Shown in pieces: positions 36,333 to 44,351 of a stretch of DNA of 56,435 nucleotides. The notes beneath the pieces are model-generated. The model saw nothing but the letters and a program-made list of their open reading frames with translations. It was not told where the DNA came from and ran no database searches. This DNA comes from Phyllobacterium sp. YR531. GTDB lineage: Bacteria > Pseudomonadota > Alphaproteobacteria > Rhizobiales > Rhizobiaceae. A program made the translations under genes and the position numbers. Each line of letters begins with the position of its first letter. Position 1 is the first letter of the stretch. The DNA lies in assembly GCF_000282595.1 (NCBI RefSeq), contig NZ_AKIZ01000006.1, positions 1-56,435 on the forward strand, read 5' to 3'.

Positions 36333-36551
36333 ATGTTAGGCTGGAGCCAAGCAGAGCTTGCAAAGGCAGGCAACGTTTCACGACAGACAATCGCTGATTT
36401 TGAACGCGGGGCACATATGCCCATCGGCAACAATCTCGCGAGTATGATTAAAGCTTTTCCCTCCCACTTTGCAAGTGTCATGCTACTGCGAACAGTCGAT
36501 AAGAAGATTACACAGCAACAGGCAACACAACCGGGCAACTGCAATCAGTAG
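36333..36551 (+). pseudogene. Truncated XRE-type gene
   Basis: The 72-residue frame begins inside the domain (MLGWSQAELAKAGNVSRQTI, ADFERGAHMPIGNNL), homologous to the preceding gene from its second helix. The usual C-terminal element (IKAFE..GVEF) is replaced after IKAF by unrelated residues, which points to a frameshift. The first helix is missing at the N-terminus. It looks like a degenerate tandem relative rather than a working regulator, though a minimal DNA-binding peptide cannot be excluded. Confidence 0.5.
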
Positions 36552-36565
36552 CCCGGCGCGAATCC

Positions 36566-36587
36566 ATCGCTGCCATCATGCAGCGAT
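36566..36587 (-). terminator. Hairpin at the end of hmp
   Basis: ATCGCTGC (36566-36573) and GCAGCGAT (36580-36587) pair perfectly around a 6-nt loop that overlaps the hmp stop codon. There is no T-run, so termination is possible but unproven; it also lies between convergent genes. Confidence 0.4.
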
Positions 36588-37787
36588 TAAAGTCGCCGTG
36601 GGGCCAAAAAACTCGTAATGAATTCGGTCAGGTGCAATGCCTGCACGCGATAAGCCGCCTACGAAAACCTCCAGAAATGGCTTAGGGCCACACAGATAGA
36701 AATCTGCTTGATCAAATGGAGTATTCTCCTTCAGCCATGGAATGGTCACGAAACCTGTGAAATCGTGGGTTTTGCCGAGTACATCGCCTTCGCACGGGTC
36801 GCTATAGAATGTCGTAACGGAAATGCGACCATGCTGTCGAGCCAAAGCATGAACATGGTCGTTCATTGCATGCGTGGTACTGTTCATCGTGCCATGCACG
36901 TAATGGATTTCAAGCTCACTGTGATGATCTGCAATGGTTTCCATCATGCTCACCATCGGTGTCAGTCCGACACCGCCAGACAGGAGGATAATCGGACGCT
37001 TTGGTGCGTCAGACAGGAAGAAGTCTCCAGATGGCGGTGTTGTCTCCAGAACTGTCCCGATTTCGGCATAGTCATGAAGGAAACGCGAACCACCCTGCCC
37101 ATTGGGCTCGCGCTTGACTGAAATACGATAATATTCGCCATTGGGCGCGCACGAGATCGAGTAATTGCGTTTCAAGTCAACCTGGTCGGGCGCATCAAAT
37201 CGGAATGTGAGATACTGGCCAGGCCTGTGGCGCAGAACTGCTTGACCGTCGACGGGACGCAAAATCAGAGATGTGATAACTTCGCTTTCCCGTATCTTTT
37301 CAGAGACAACGAACGGACGCCATCCGCTCCATCCACCGTCAGTATGGGCGATCTCCTCGCGGATCACCTTCTCTCGTCCCTTCAATATGTCAGCCAGAAA
37401 CCAGTAGGCTTCACCCCAAGCGGAGAGAATTTCTTCCGTCGCTGCATCACCAAGAACTTCGGCAATCGCTCCGATAAGGGCGGTAGCGACGTAGGGATAA
37501 TGCTCGGGTAGGATATTATATCCTATATGTTTTTGAGCAATGCGTTCAACTACCGGTACCAACGCTTCAAGATTATCGATGTTCTGTGCATAGCCCAAAA
37601 TAGCGCCTGCAAGCGCTTGTACTTGCGAACCGCTCTTCTGATTGGCCTGATTGAAGAGGGCGCGGATATGCGGATCTTGAAGCAGACGGCTATACATGTT
37701 GCTCGTTATCGCCGGGCCGTGCGCCACAAGTGCCGGCACGCTCGCTTTGACAAGCGCGATTGTCTCCGCACGCAGAGTTTTTTGCAT
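36576..37787 (-). CDS. hmp: Flavohaemoglobin (nitric oxide dioxygenase)
   Basis: The 403-residue enzyme oxidises nitric oxide to nitrate with oxygen and NAD(P)H in the cytoplasm. The globin domain (1-145) has the distal Tyr32, proximal His87 in IAQKHIGY and Tyr97 in EHYPYV. The FAD domain follows (RPGQYLTFRF and RNYSISCAPNGEYY), then the NAD-binding domain with LLSGGVGLTPMVSM. Length and all key residues are those of working Hmp proteins. GGAGACTTCCCG precedes the ATG. It is transcribed with the truncated haemoglobin fusion 29 bp upstream, and a divergent nsrR gene suggests NO-responsive control. Confidence 0.93.
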   Translation of the reverse strand: MQKTLRAETIALVKASVPALVAHGPAITSNMYSRLLQDPHIRALFNQANQKSGSQVQALAGAILGYAQNIDNLEALVPVVERIAQKHIGYNILPEHYPYVATALIGAIAEVLGDAATEEILSAWGEAYWFLADILKGREKVIREEIAHTDGGWSGWRPFVVSEKIRESEVITSLILRPVDGQAVLRHRPGQYLTFRFDAPDQVDLKRNYSISCAPNGEYYRISVKREPNGQGGSRFLHDYAEIGTVLETTPPSGDFFLSDAPKRPIILLSGGVGLTPMVSMMETIADHHSELEIHYVHGTMNSTTHAMNDHVHALARQHGRISVTTFYSDPCEGDVLGKTHDFTGFVTIPWLKENTPFDQADFYLCGPKPFLEVFVGGLSRAGIAPDRIHYEFFGPTATLIAA

Positions 37788-37816
37788 CGGGAAGTCTCCT
37801 TTTGGACGTTGGGGGA

Positions 37817-38479
37817 TCAGTCGGCGAGCACGGGCTTATGATTGTAGAATTCTATCCGCATTTTCATCATGCCAATCGGTTCGACACGATGCGGTTGTTC
37901 AGGATGGATAATGCCCGGATTTCTGGAGGTCAGGATCAGGGATAGCTTCGCTTCATCCAAAACGTGGTAACGAACGGTCCCCTCAAGAACACGGATGACG
38001 CCCCAAACACCTGACTTGGTTCTATGCTCACGGAGCAGGGCATCCGGCAGGGTATCAGCGTCGAAAAGGGGCGTTGACCGGTATGGCGCCGAAAAGCGCT
38101 CGTGATGAAGCGTTGCGCGCCCGATGGCTACTTTCAATGTTTCAGCGATGCGCCGTGCCTTGTCCTGAATTGCATGGGCCGACTTTTGTGGAAGCATTTC
38201 GTCCGTTGTCAGTGTCCACAATGCCAGCCAGCGGTCGAACATTTCTGGCGAAATCTGTTTGGCATGCACCGCGTGCTTCATGGCGGGATTGCCTTTATAA
38301 CGTCCTGTTGTGAGCATTACCGATGACCAGAAATCCGCCAATTGAGAAAGGTGCCCGGGCCAATCTTCGATGGCAGCGTTGAACACGGGCCCAAGTAGGG
38401 CGTCCTTCCGCACGCGATCGTAAAACACCTCGAGCAGATTCGGCAGTGCAGCCTCATCCATAATCGGCAATTGGGTCAT
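37817..38479 (-). CDS. Group III truncated haemoglobin fused to a DUF1971 domain
   Basis: The 220-residue protein has two parts. Residues 1-122 form a truncated globin of group III (FYDRVRKDALLGPVFNAAI, ADFWSSVMLTTGRYKG, and HAVHAKQISPEMFDRWLALW with the likely haem-ligand His72). Residues 130-219 match DUF1971 (TeHb/YeaR-like cupin: GVWGVIRVLEGTVRYHVLD, IIHPEQPHRVEP, FYNHKP). DUF1971 proteins are often NO- or tellurite-linked. The start at 38479 has AGAGGG 4 nt upstream; ATGs at 38500 and 38548 are possible. It is first in the operon with hmp, and an NsrR-like site lies just upstream, so a role in NO or nitrite handling is likely. Confidence 0.8.
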   Translation of the reverse strand: MTQLPIMDEAALPNLLEVFYDRVRKDALLGPVFNAAIEDWPGHLSQLADFWSSVMLTTGRYKGNPAMKHAVHAKQISPEMFDRWLALWTLTTDEMLPQKSAHAIQDKARRIAETLKVAIGRATLHHERFSAPYRSTPLFDADTLPDALLREHRTKSGVWGVIRVLEGTVRYHVLDEAKLSLILTSRNPGIIHPEQPHRVEPIGMMKMRIEFYNHKPVLAD

Positions 38480-38529
38480 GATGCCCTCTAAATCATTCAT
38501 TTGATATGCATCTATTATAGCGAATAATA

Positions 38530-38551
38530 ATATGCAATAGAAATACATCTT
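38530..38551. promoter_or_regulatory. Candidate NsrR-binding site
   Basis: On the minus strand AGATGTATTT-C-TATTGCATAT resembles the NsrR dyad (two AAGATGCATTT-like half sites in opposite orientation), one half strongly and the other weakly matched. A further ATATGCATCT half-site is at 38504-38513. The position between nsrR and the globin operon fits NO-responsive repression. Confidence 0.45.
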
Positions 38552-38588
38552 ATTTTTGCGGACGTAATGACGCGACTCCGGGGGCTCT

Positions 38589-39011
38589 ATGAAACTGACG
38601 CGATATACCGACTATGCAGTTCGGGTGATGATACACCTCGGCTCGCGAGATGGCGGGCTATCTTCCATAGCGGAAATCGCTCGCGTTTATGGCATCTCGC
38701 AGAATCACTTGATGAAGGTTGTGCAAAATCTGGTTCGTGACGGGTATGTTGAGTCCGTCCGCGGGCGCAATGGTGGAATACGTCTGAGTCGGCCGGCAAG
38801 GGAAATCTCTTTGGGCAAACTTGTCCGCCATACAGAGGGTGGCTTCAATCTCGTTGACTGTTCCAGTTGTATGATTGCCCCCGCCTGTGGCTTGCCTGGT
38901 ATTCTCTCGGAGGCAACAGCGGCTTTTATAAATGTGCTCGACAAATATACAGTCGAGGATTTGCTCGGTCGGAGAAACGACCTGCGTCAACTGTTCTCTT
39001 TGGCATCTTGA
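38589..39011 (+). CDS. nsrR: Rrf2 family NO-sensing repressor NsrR
   Basis: The 140-residue protein is of the Rrf2 family. It has an N-terminal winged helix (MKLTRYTDYAVRVMIHLG, SSIAEIARVYGISQNHLMKV) and a GRNGGIRLSRPAREISLG wing. The iron-sulphur cluster cysteines are Cys91, Cys94 and Cys100 in VDCSSCMIAPACGLPG. This three-cysteine layout is that of NsrR rather than IscR. NO attack on the cluster would relieve repression of the divergent truncated haemoglobin-hmp operon. Start-to-start distance is about 110 bp. Confidence 0.88.
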   Translation: MKLTRYTDYAVRVMIHLGSRDGGLSSIAEIARVYGISQNHLMKVVQNLVRDGYVESVRGRNGGIRLSRPAREISLGKLVRHTEGGFNLVDCSSCMIAPACGLPGILSEATAAFINVLDKYTVEDLLGRRNDLRQLFSLAS

Positions 39012-39175
39012 AATACAGCAACGTCAAATCCCGGTGTCCGACTTGCCTCGGGTCAGGAAGTGACCATAGCATAACCCGAGGAGCTGTTTTGCCAACCACT
39101 CTGCATAAGCCCTCACATCTATCATCGGCACGATAGCGCTAGACTAAAGTCTGACGATGAGTTCGAGGAGAAACG

Positions 39176-39592
39176 CTATCCACTACTACTGACCCGCCGC
39201 CTTCCACGGTAATCGCAGATCGGTTCGACCTTTGGGAACCGTGAAGGCCGTTTGGGGGGGTGGGGATGTCGGTAACAAATCCTAGTCGCCAAGATCTGCT
39301 CAAATGCCGCTTGGGCCACGAGGGGTGACAGATTATGCTCTGTGATGAGACCATCTTCGTCTATTTTACCGCAGACCACATGTTCAGTCTCACCGGCACA
39401 AACCGAATACCGTAGAAAAAGCCTCTCGCCATGATGGTGTATGCCAATCACTTGGCGCTGCGCGGCACCGGCAAGGGTACTTGGCACGGTATCGGACAGA
39501 GGCGCTGGGTTATGCTGAACGAGCGAAACCCGCATCATGCACCGACTCTGCGGGTGGCATTTTAACGGTTCGAGATGGAGCGCTTCCTTCAC
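39176..39592 (-). CDS. Unknown protein, weakly supported
   Basis: A 138-codon frame with a GTG start. No domain is recognised; the central part (FLRYSVCAGETEHVVCGKID, then EDGLITEHNLSPLVAQAAFE) looks like normal protein, whereas the C-terminus is Arg/Pro rich and could be out of frame. No ribosome site is clear. It may be a real small gene or a remnant. The rest of 39012-39597 holds no other supported gene. Confidence 0.3.
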   Translation of the reverse strand: MKEALHLEPLKCHPQSRCMMRVSLVQHNPAPLSDTVPSTLAGAAQRQVIGIHHHGERLFLRYSVCAGETEHVVCGKIDEDGLITEHNLSPLVAQAAFEQILATRICYRHPHPPKRPSRFPKVEPICDYRGRRRVSSSG

Positions 39593-39597
39593 GAAAT

Positions 39598-39685
39598 TTT
39601 CAATTGGTCACCCGCATACTTTCAGATAGCCATCTCTTGACTTTCAATTAGTCGCGGCCATAATTTCAAACGGTCACCAAGGAGC
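39598..39685 (+). repeat. Four tandem 22-bp repeats upstream of the AAA ATPase gene
   Basis: TTTCA begins units at 39598, 39620, 39642 and 39664, exactly 22 bp apart. Units 1, 3 and 4 share most of TTTCAATTGGTCACC (12-13 of 15 positions), and unit 2 keeps 10 of 15. Promoter elements overlap the array: TTGACT (39637-39642) and CATAAT (39659-39664), 16 nt apart. The fourth unit runs into the AAGGAG ribosome site. The 22-bp spacing, about two helical turns, suggests a multi-site operator. Confidence 0.6.
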
Positions 39686-39690
39686 AAGCT

Positions 39691-40914
39691 ATGGCGATTT
39701 ACCCGAGGTTTGTTGAGCAACGGATCAACGACGCGACGCTGGACACTCGCGTGGTACTGGTCACCGGTCCCCGGCAAGCTGGCAAAACAACGCTTGTCAG
39801 GAAGATGGCCCATGCCGAGATGGATTATTACACGCTCGACAACGCAACGACCTTGGAGGCAGCCCGGCGCGATCCGGTAGGATTTATCCGGGGTATGGAT
39901 CGGGCTATCATCGACGAGATTCAACGCGCTCCCGAATTGTTATTAGCGATCAAGGAAAGCGTTGACATCGACCAGCGGGCTGGACGCTTCCTCCTGACGG
40001 GATCAGCCAATCTCATGATGCTTCCGCGTGTGGCGGATTCGCTCGCCGGGCGAATGGAGATCGTTCAGTTGCTTCCCCTTGCTCAAAGCGAAATCAAGGG
40101 GTCAAGCGGCAGTTTCCTGCGTGACGCTTTCCGAAACGAAGTTAAAACCGGCGATCCAGTCATCGGAGATGACTTGATAACCGCTCTTCTCGCAGGCGGA
40201 TATCCCGAGGCACTGGGACGCAAAACTCCGTCGCGTCGGCAGGATTGGTATGTCGATTACCTCCAGGCGATCGTGCAGAGAGATGTTCGCGATGTCGCTC
40301 AAATCGAGCAGATTGCCCAGATGCCCAGATTATTACGCATTCTTGCCGAGCACTCCGGGCAGCTTGTAAATTATTCCGGAATCGGTGCAGCAATTGGAAT
40401 GAACCACATCACGACACAGAAATATGTTGGCGTATTCGAGAACCTGTTCCTCGTTCGAACTTTGCAACCCTGGTTCTCCAACAAACTGAAACGTCTCACA
40501 AAAACACCGAAAGTGCATTTTCTTGATTCCGGCCTTTTGGCATCACTTCAGGGCTTCTCGTTTGATCGATTAAAGTCCATGCGGGGACAATTTGGGCCGT
40601 TACTCGAGACATTCGTTTTTGCTGAAGTCCTTAAACTTGCAGGTGCCGGGGAGGAACGCTTTGAGTTTTCGCATTTTCGCGACAAAGAGCAAAATGAGGT
40701 CGACATCGTCATTGAGGACAGACGGGGACGGATCGTCGGCATCGAAGTCAAGGCAGCAGCCACTGTCTCGAACTCGGATTTTTCAGGATTGCGGAAGTTG
40801 GCAGACGCATCCGTTGATCGGTTTGTTTCGGGTTTTGTCTTGTATGATCATCATACAGCCATTCCATTTGGAGACAATTTGCACGCAATGCCTATTTCGG
40901 CACTTTGGCGCTAG
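39691..40914 (+). CDS. AAA family ATPase with DUF4143 domain
   Basis: The 407-residue protein has Walker A GPRQAGKTT at 26-34, Walker B AIIDEIQ at 72-78, and a sensor segment FLLTGSAN. A C-terminal DUF4143 region ends in a nuclease-like motif (NEVDIVIEDRRGRIVGIEVK) that resembles a PD-(D/E)xK core. Proteins of this AAA_14/DUF4143 type are widespread on mobile DNA and lack an agreed function. A strong AAGGAG ribosome site precedes the ATG. It stands alone, with its own repeat-decorated promoter, suggesting autoregulation. Confidence 0.85.
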   Translation: MAIYPRFVEQRINDATLDTRVVLVTGPRQAGKTTLVRKMAHAEMDYYTLDNATTLEAARRDPVGFIRGMDRAIIDEIQRAPELLLAIKESVDIDQRAGRFLLTGSANLMMLPRVADSLAGRMEIVQLLPLAQSEIKGSSGSFLRDAFRNEVKTGDPVIGDDLITALLAGGYPEALGRKTPSRRQDWYVDYLQAIVQRDVRDVAQIEQIAQMPRLLRILAEHSGQLVNYSGIGAAIGMNHITTQKYVGVFENLFLVRTLQPWFSNKLKRLTKTPKVHFLDSGLLASLQGFSFDRLKSMRGQFGPLLETFVFAEVLKLAGAGEERFEFSHFRDKEQNEVDIVIEDRRGRIVGIEVKAAATVSNSDFSGLRKLADASVDRFVSGFVLYDHHTAIPFGDNLHAMPISALWR

Positions 40915-41029
40915 TCCAGTTATAGGTGTGATCCAATGACCTGAGAACGATGACGGCATCCATTTAGGTCCAAGACCAAATGTCATGATGTGCCCAAAAA
41001 CCGTTTTAGCGTGGCGCCGCTGTAGGTCC

Positions 41030-41536
41030 TTATCCCCTCAATCGCCGCACCATGATGACGTCGTCAATTTCCCTGTCATGATCCAGTAGTCCGCTGGGGA
41101 TCCGGCCGACCTCGATAAAGCCGTGCCGATGATAGAAGTGCGACGCCGCTAAGTTCTCGACGTTGACCGCAAGTTCAAGCTGCCAAATCCCCTCTCCTCT
41201 TGCAAAATCGACGACCGCGTCCAGAAGATTTCCGGCAAGAGTTGTCCCACGAAAGCTCGCCCGCACATAAACCATGACGAGCGTGGCGCGATGGGCCATC
41301 TTTGCCGGGTGCTGGCGCAACAACCCCATGACACCGACAGGTCGGTCTTCGTCAAAAGCGACAAAGACCGGATCGTGCAGTCGCTGACGCCAGTCCCTAT
41401 CAGAAAGAACTACCCAATCTTCAAATCGGCTAGCAAACGAAGCAGGTTCACAATGAAGCGCTTCCAGGCGAATGCGCCGGAAAATTTCAATCTCATCAAG
41501 GGAAATGCGCCTGATCAATATTTGCTCGGCACCCAC
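41030..41536 (-). CDS. GNAT family N-acetyltransferase
   Basis: The 168-residue protein has a GNAT fold: IRRISLDEIEIFRRIRLEAL at the N-terminus, VMVYVRASFRGTTLAGNLLD forming beta4 and the acetyl-CoA pyrophosphate loop (R-x-x-x-L-A-G variant), then LELAVNVENLAASHFYHRHG and FIEVGRIP. The substrate is unknown. The start is a GTG at 41536. It lies 120 bp downstream of the 466-residue gene on the same strand and may be the last gene of the LuxR-linked operon, modifying the product or its self-resistance target; inference. Confidence 0.8.
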   Translation of the reverse strand: MGAEQILIRRISLDEIEIFRRIRLEALHCEPASFASRFEDWVVLSDRDWRQRLHDPVFVAFDEDRPVGVMGLLRQHPAKMAHRATLVMVYVRASFRGTTLAGNLLDAVVDFARGEGIWQLELAVNVENLAASHFYHRHGFIEVGRIPSGLLDHDREIDDVIMVRRLRG

Positions 41537-41656
41537 GATCGATTCCTAAAAAGGTGAAGGGTATCTCCTAAGGAAAATTCCAGCTTAACCAGATACTTCT
41601 GACATATAGGGACATTCTCTTCACGGGCGTTCCAATCAGCTTTGAAACGACGAGTG

Positions 41657-43057
41657 TCAGGCCCATTGCCACTCCGGGGAAGCAGGGTGAATCGCTTGGG
41701 CTGTGATATAGGTCGACAATTCGGCCCAAATTGAATCGCTGGTAAAACTGGCGAGGTTCCCGGACGCCTCTTCCAACGATCTGCTGGCGTATTGTGCAGC
41801 CACTTCGAATGTCGCCCCATCTTCGATCTCCAGAAATGGACAGCCGTCTTTTGGCCGCAGGACGCGGTGTCCCCACATTCCAGGGTGCTCATCAGCACGC
41901 ATCGCGTCAATCAGATCGCAATCGTTTGAAGCAGCGAGAGTGGTGGCAACAAGATACCGCATGAGGGGATAATATACGACCTGCCGGCATCCACCGAGAA
42001 CACGAACGCCCGGCAAGATCGACGTCACCAGAAATGTCATAAGCAAATTTGGCACCAGTTTGCGTTGGCGTAGTGAGGTTGCAATGCATACAGGATCGAA
42101 CTTCACTTTTAAAATCGAGTTGGATCCGCCTGATAGAACGCCTTCCTGCAAACGCAGGGGAAATATCCTGCCGTCCTCCAAGCCCCAGAAAAAATCCGTT
42201 GTTTGGCGTACCCACCCTTTCCATGGCCCGACGTTTAACTGGTCTATCGCGCGCAGTATGCTTTCCGCGAAGAGGCCATCGCCGGAAAAACGAGCCGACA
42301 GCCACGATGTGGTATCCTCGAAATGTTCCGCCACAAGGTCGGCAACATCGATATCATCAAATTGCAGCAATCCGAGAGACGCAGGAAACGATCTGCGCCA
42401 CAGAATCTGATTGGCAGCTTTGATCGCCTCGGCTGCTGACGGAAATTCCACGTTCGGCAAAATAGCCTTAAGCCGAGCGACAGCGGCGTTGGTGGGCGTA
42501 CCATTTTGCCCGGACAGGGTGAATCGATACGGCCCGTTGAATCCACAAACACTGTGAGGGTCCATCCGGCTTCGCGACAGGCCGAAAACGTTCACCGCCT
42601 CGCCGCCGAGCGAAAGCCATCCGGGACCTTTTTTTGATTTTTCGATGAACTTCACCGTCGAAGAGCTGTAGCAGATGTGCCACGGGCGGCAGTGGGCGGT
42701 CAGGCCGAGTGCGCTGAACAGGTGCGTATAGAATGCATCCGGTTCTATCAGCAAATGACAGTGCGGGCCGCTTTGTACAACCGGCGAAACCGCAATTTGC
42801 CGGCTTGCGTGCTCGGCATCATCCTCGCTGGCTCCTGACCTTAGCACAATGCGCGCGATAAACTTCTGAAACCGGATCATCGCGTCGTCGCGGACGGAAC
42901 ACCGACCGCGTGCGCCTTTATCATAAACTGCATAGGCATAGTCCTTGAGCGGACGCGTCCAGAAACGACCAAGGGCGGGCAGGAGAAACGACAACGCCTG
43001 CCTGACCTCCTTTGCAGCCTTAGGATCGTAAGTGGCACTCGACAGCTTTCTGCTCAT
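41657..43057 (-). CDS. 466-residue protein of unknown family, linked to LuxR
   Basis: I do not recognise this 466-residue protein. No signal peptide, and at most one or two weakly hydrophobic helices (LLMTFLVTSILPGVRVLGGC near 345-365). It is rich in Trp, His and Cys. A notable stretch GPHCHLLIEPDAFYTHLFSA (about 126-145) is followed by CRPWHICYSSSTVKFIEKSK, and later WLSLGGEAVNVFGLSRSRMD and FNGPYRFTLSG. It could be an enzyme with clustered His/Cys, but no known active site is seen. It follows the methyltransferase-like gene by 31 bp, so both are surely co-transcribed, apparently under LuxR control. Confidence 0.75.
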   Translation of the reverse strand: MSRKLSSATYDPKAAKEVRQALSFLLPALGRFWTRPLKDYAYAVYDKGARGRCSVRDDAMIRFQKFIARIVLRSGASEDDAEHASRQIAVSPVVQSGPHCHLLIEPDAFYTHLFSALGLTAHCRPWHICYSSSTVKFIEKSKKGPGWLSLGGEAVNVFGLSRSRMDPHSVCGFNGPYRFTLSGQNGTPTNAAVARLKAILPNVEFPSAAEAIKAANQILWRRSFPASLGLLQFDDIDVADLVAEHFEDTTSWLSARFSGDGLFAESILRAIDQLNVGPWKGWVRQTTDFFWGLEDGRIFPLRLQEGVLSGGSNSILKVKFDPVCIATSLRQRKLVPNLLMTFLVTSILPGVRVLGGCRQVVYYPLMRYLVATTLAASNDCDLIDAMRADEHPGMWGHRVLRPKDGCPFLEIEDGATFEVAAQYASRSLEEASGNLASFTSDSIWAELSTYITAQAIHPASPEWQWA

Positions 43058-43088
43058 TTCTGGTTACTTTCGCATGGAGAATTACCGT

Positions 43089-44138
43089 TCACATTTCACC
43101 GCCGATCGGCTGTGGTGCGCGCCATGTCCAGGTTGATGGCAGCGGATCCTTGTCGTCGTTTACGAGGATGCGCGGCAGTTGTTCATAGCAAAACTCTGAC
43201 GGCAGGGCCGGCTGGACCATCGAAGTGACAAAATCGCGTACCGATCTTAGGGAATTGGATGAGACGATGGTGTAGAAATTTCCACTGTTCCACGTGACGA
43301 CAGCATAGCGGAAGTGCGATTGAAGTGCCGCTCGCGTCGTCTCAAGATCGACCTGGAGGTCTTTCATCGTATCGAGAACATCGCGCTTCTTTTCGACAAT
43401 TTGCGCCGCGGAGAAAAACCTGGATTTGAATACCCCGTCCTTCTGGCGCTCACGCTCAAAATAGACCTGAGGGTTTCGGTGGGTAATTTTCTGCACCTGC
43501 ACCAGCACGCCATTTGGCCTCACCCGAGGCCCTATGAAGGCTGTTTGACTGTCCCGATCCGGGCCGTACATCTGGAAAGTCGTATCTTCCAACAGCACAT
43601 CATACCCGTCCCTGAAAGGCTCAAGAGTTTTATCTGTCGCATACCGTTCATCGTCCAGTTCGAAGAATGGCCCATGGTAAAAGTGAGCATCGCTGCTGCC
43701 TCTTCGCGCAAAAAAACAGTCCCGATTGCCCTCTGTAGGGCTGCAGTTGAGAGTTTTCAGACGCCCGTCCCCGAGCTTCGCCAATGCTCTTGCAAGGGTG
43801 CCGGCACCTGCCCCCAGGGTATAGATTGCGGCAGCACGTCCATTGCGCGCCCACACTTTCTGCCCAAACAAGAGGATCGCCGCAGCAAGACGGCACTCCT
43901 CTTCGAGCCGAAAGGGAATGCTTGCAAAATAATGACTGTCGAAATGCCCCCACAAACGCCGATGCGTGTCCCAGAACATCATGCAGTCGAGATCGAACGA
44001 GAGTAAATCCATAGCAGGCTCCGGTCTGCCCAGATCCGGGGCTCCTTCCAATCCACTTGCCGTTCTTTCGAAAAAGGTGGCGAACGAATTAATCCGCGGA
44101 GCCCTCCGCCAGTTCTCAATGGTCTTTCTGTCCACCAT
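43089..44138 (-). CDS. SAM-dependent methyltransferase-like protein, LuxR-linked
   Basis: The 349-residue protein has a Rossmann methyltransferase-like core. The SAM-binding loop is YTLGAGAGTLARAL at 106-119, preceded by AAAILLFGQKVWARNGRAAA; a likely motif-II/III region (RLKTLNCSPTEGN, then YDVLLEDTTFQMYGPD) and a post-core segment NGVLVQVQKITHR follow. The acidic residue that usually ends beta2 is unclear (NCSPTEGN), so activity is uncertain. About 55 N-terminal and 120 C-terminal residues match nothing I know. A GAGG ribosome site precedes the ATG. It is the first gene after a lux-box-like palindrome and a LuxR gene. Confidence 0.65.
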   Translation of the reverse strand: MVDRKTIENWRRAPRINSFATFFERTASGLEGAPDLGRPEPAMDLLSFDLDCMMFWDTHRRLWGHFDSHYFASIPFRLEEECRLAAAILLFGQKVWARNGRAAAIYTLGAGAGTLARALAKLGDGRLKTLNCSPTEGNRDCFFARRGSSDAHFYHGPFFELDDERYATDKTLEPFRDGYDVLLEDTTFQMYGPDRDSQTAFIGPRVRPNGVLVQVQKITHRNPQVYFERERQKDGVFKSRFFSAAQIVEKKRDVLDTMKDLQVDLETTRAALQSHFRYAVVTWNSGNFYTIVSSNSLRSVRDFVTSMVQPALPSEFCYEQLPRILVNDDKDPLPSTWTWRAPQPIGGEM

Positions 44139-44263
44139 GGCGCTGTCCTCGCTATCATGCCAAACGACAGGTGCCGCCCGATCCAGTCTTGGAAACAGCC
44201 CATTGCAGGGGCTCTTGCGGCTATCCGTGATTGCGTAGAACTGATTGATGAAGGGCGTCCGTG

Positions 44264-44287
44264 CAATCTATCGATTTCGACAGATTG
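44264..44287. promoter_or_regulatory. lux-box-like palindrome before the methyltransferase operon
   Basis: CAATCTATCGAT (44264-44275) and TTCGACAGATTG (44276-44287) are opposed half sites matching at 10 of 12 positions. The inner 20 bp has the size and AT-TG/CA-AT symmetry of LuxR-family boxes. It is 126 bp upstream of the operon's first start codon and 65 bp past the luxR stop, where an activator site is expected. Recognition by the adjacent LuxR protein is inferred. Confidence 0.55.
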
Positions 44288-44351
44288 ACTTGCGATCTGG
44301 AGTTGTAAAAAACACGCCAGAAGAATTCGGAAAGAACATATGCATAGGTGG

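Noticed and set aside
39598-39685. CRISPR array
   Set aside because: The units are contiguous with no spacers of uniform length, the repeats are imperfect, and no cas genes are present.
43314-44006. A 230-codon plus-strand frame opposite the methyltransferase-like gene
   Set aside because: The minus-strand frame has the SAM-loop, a ribosome site and operon context; the opposite frame has none.
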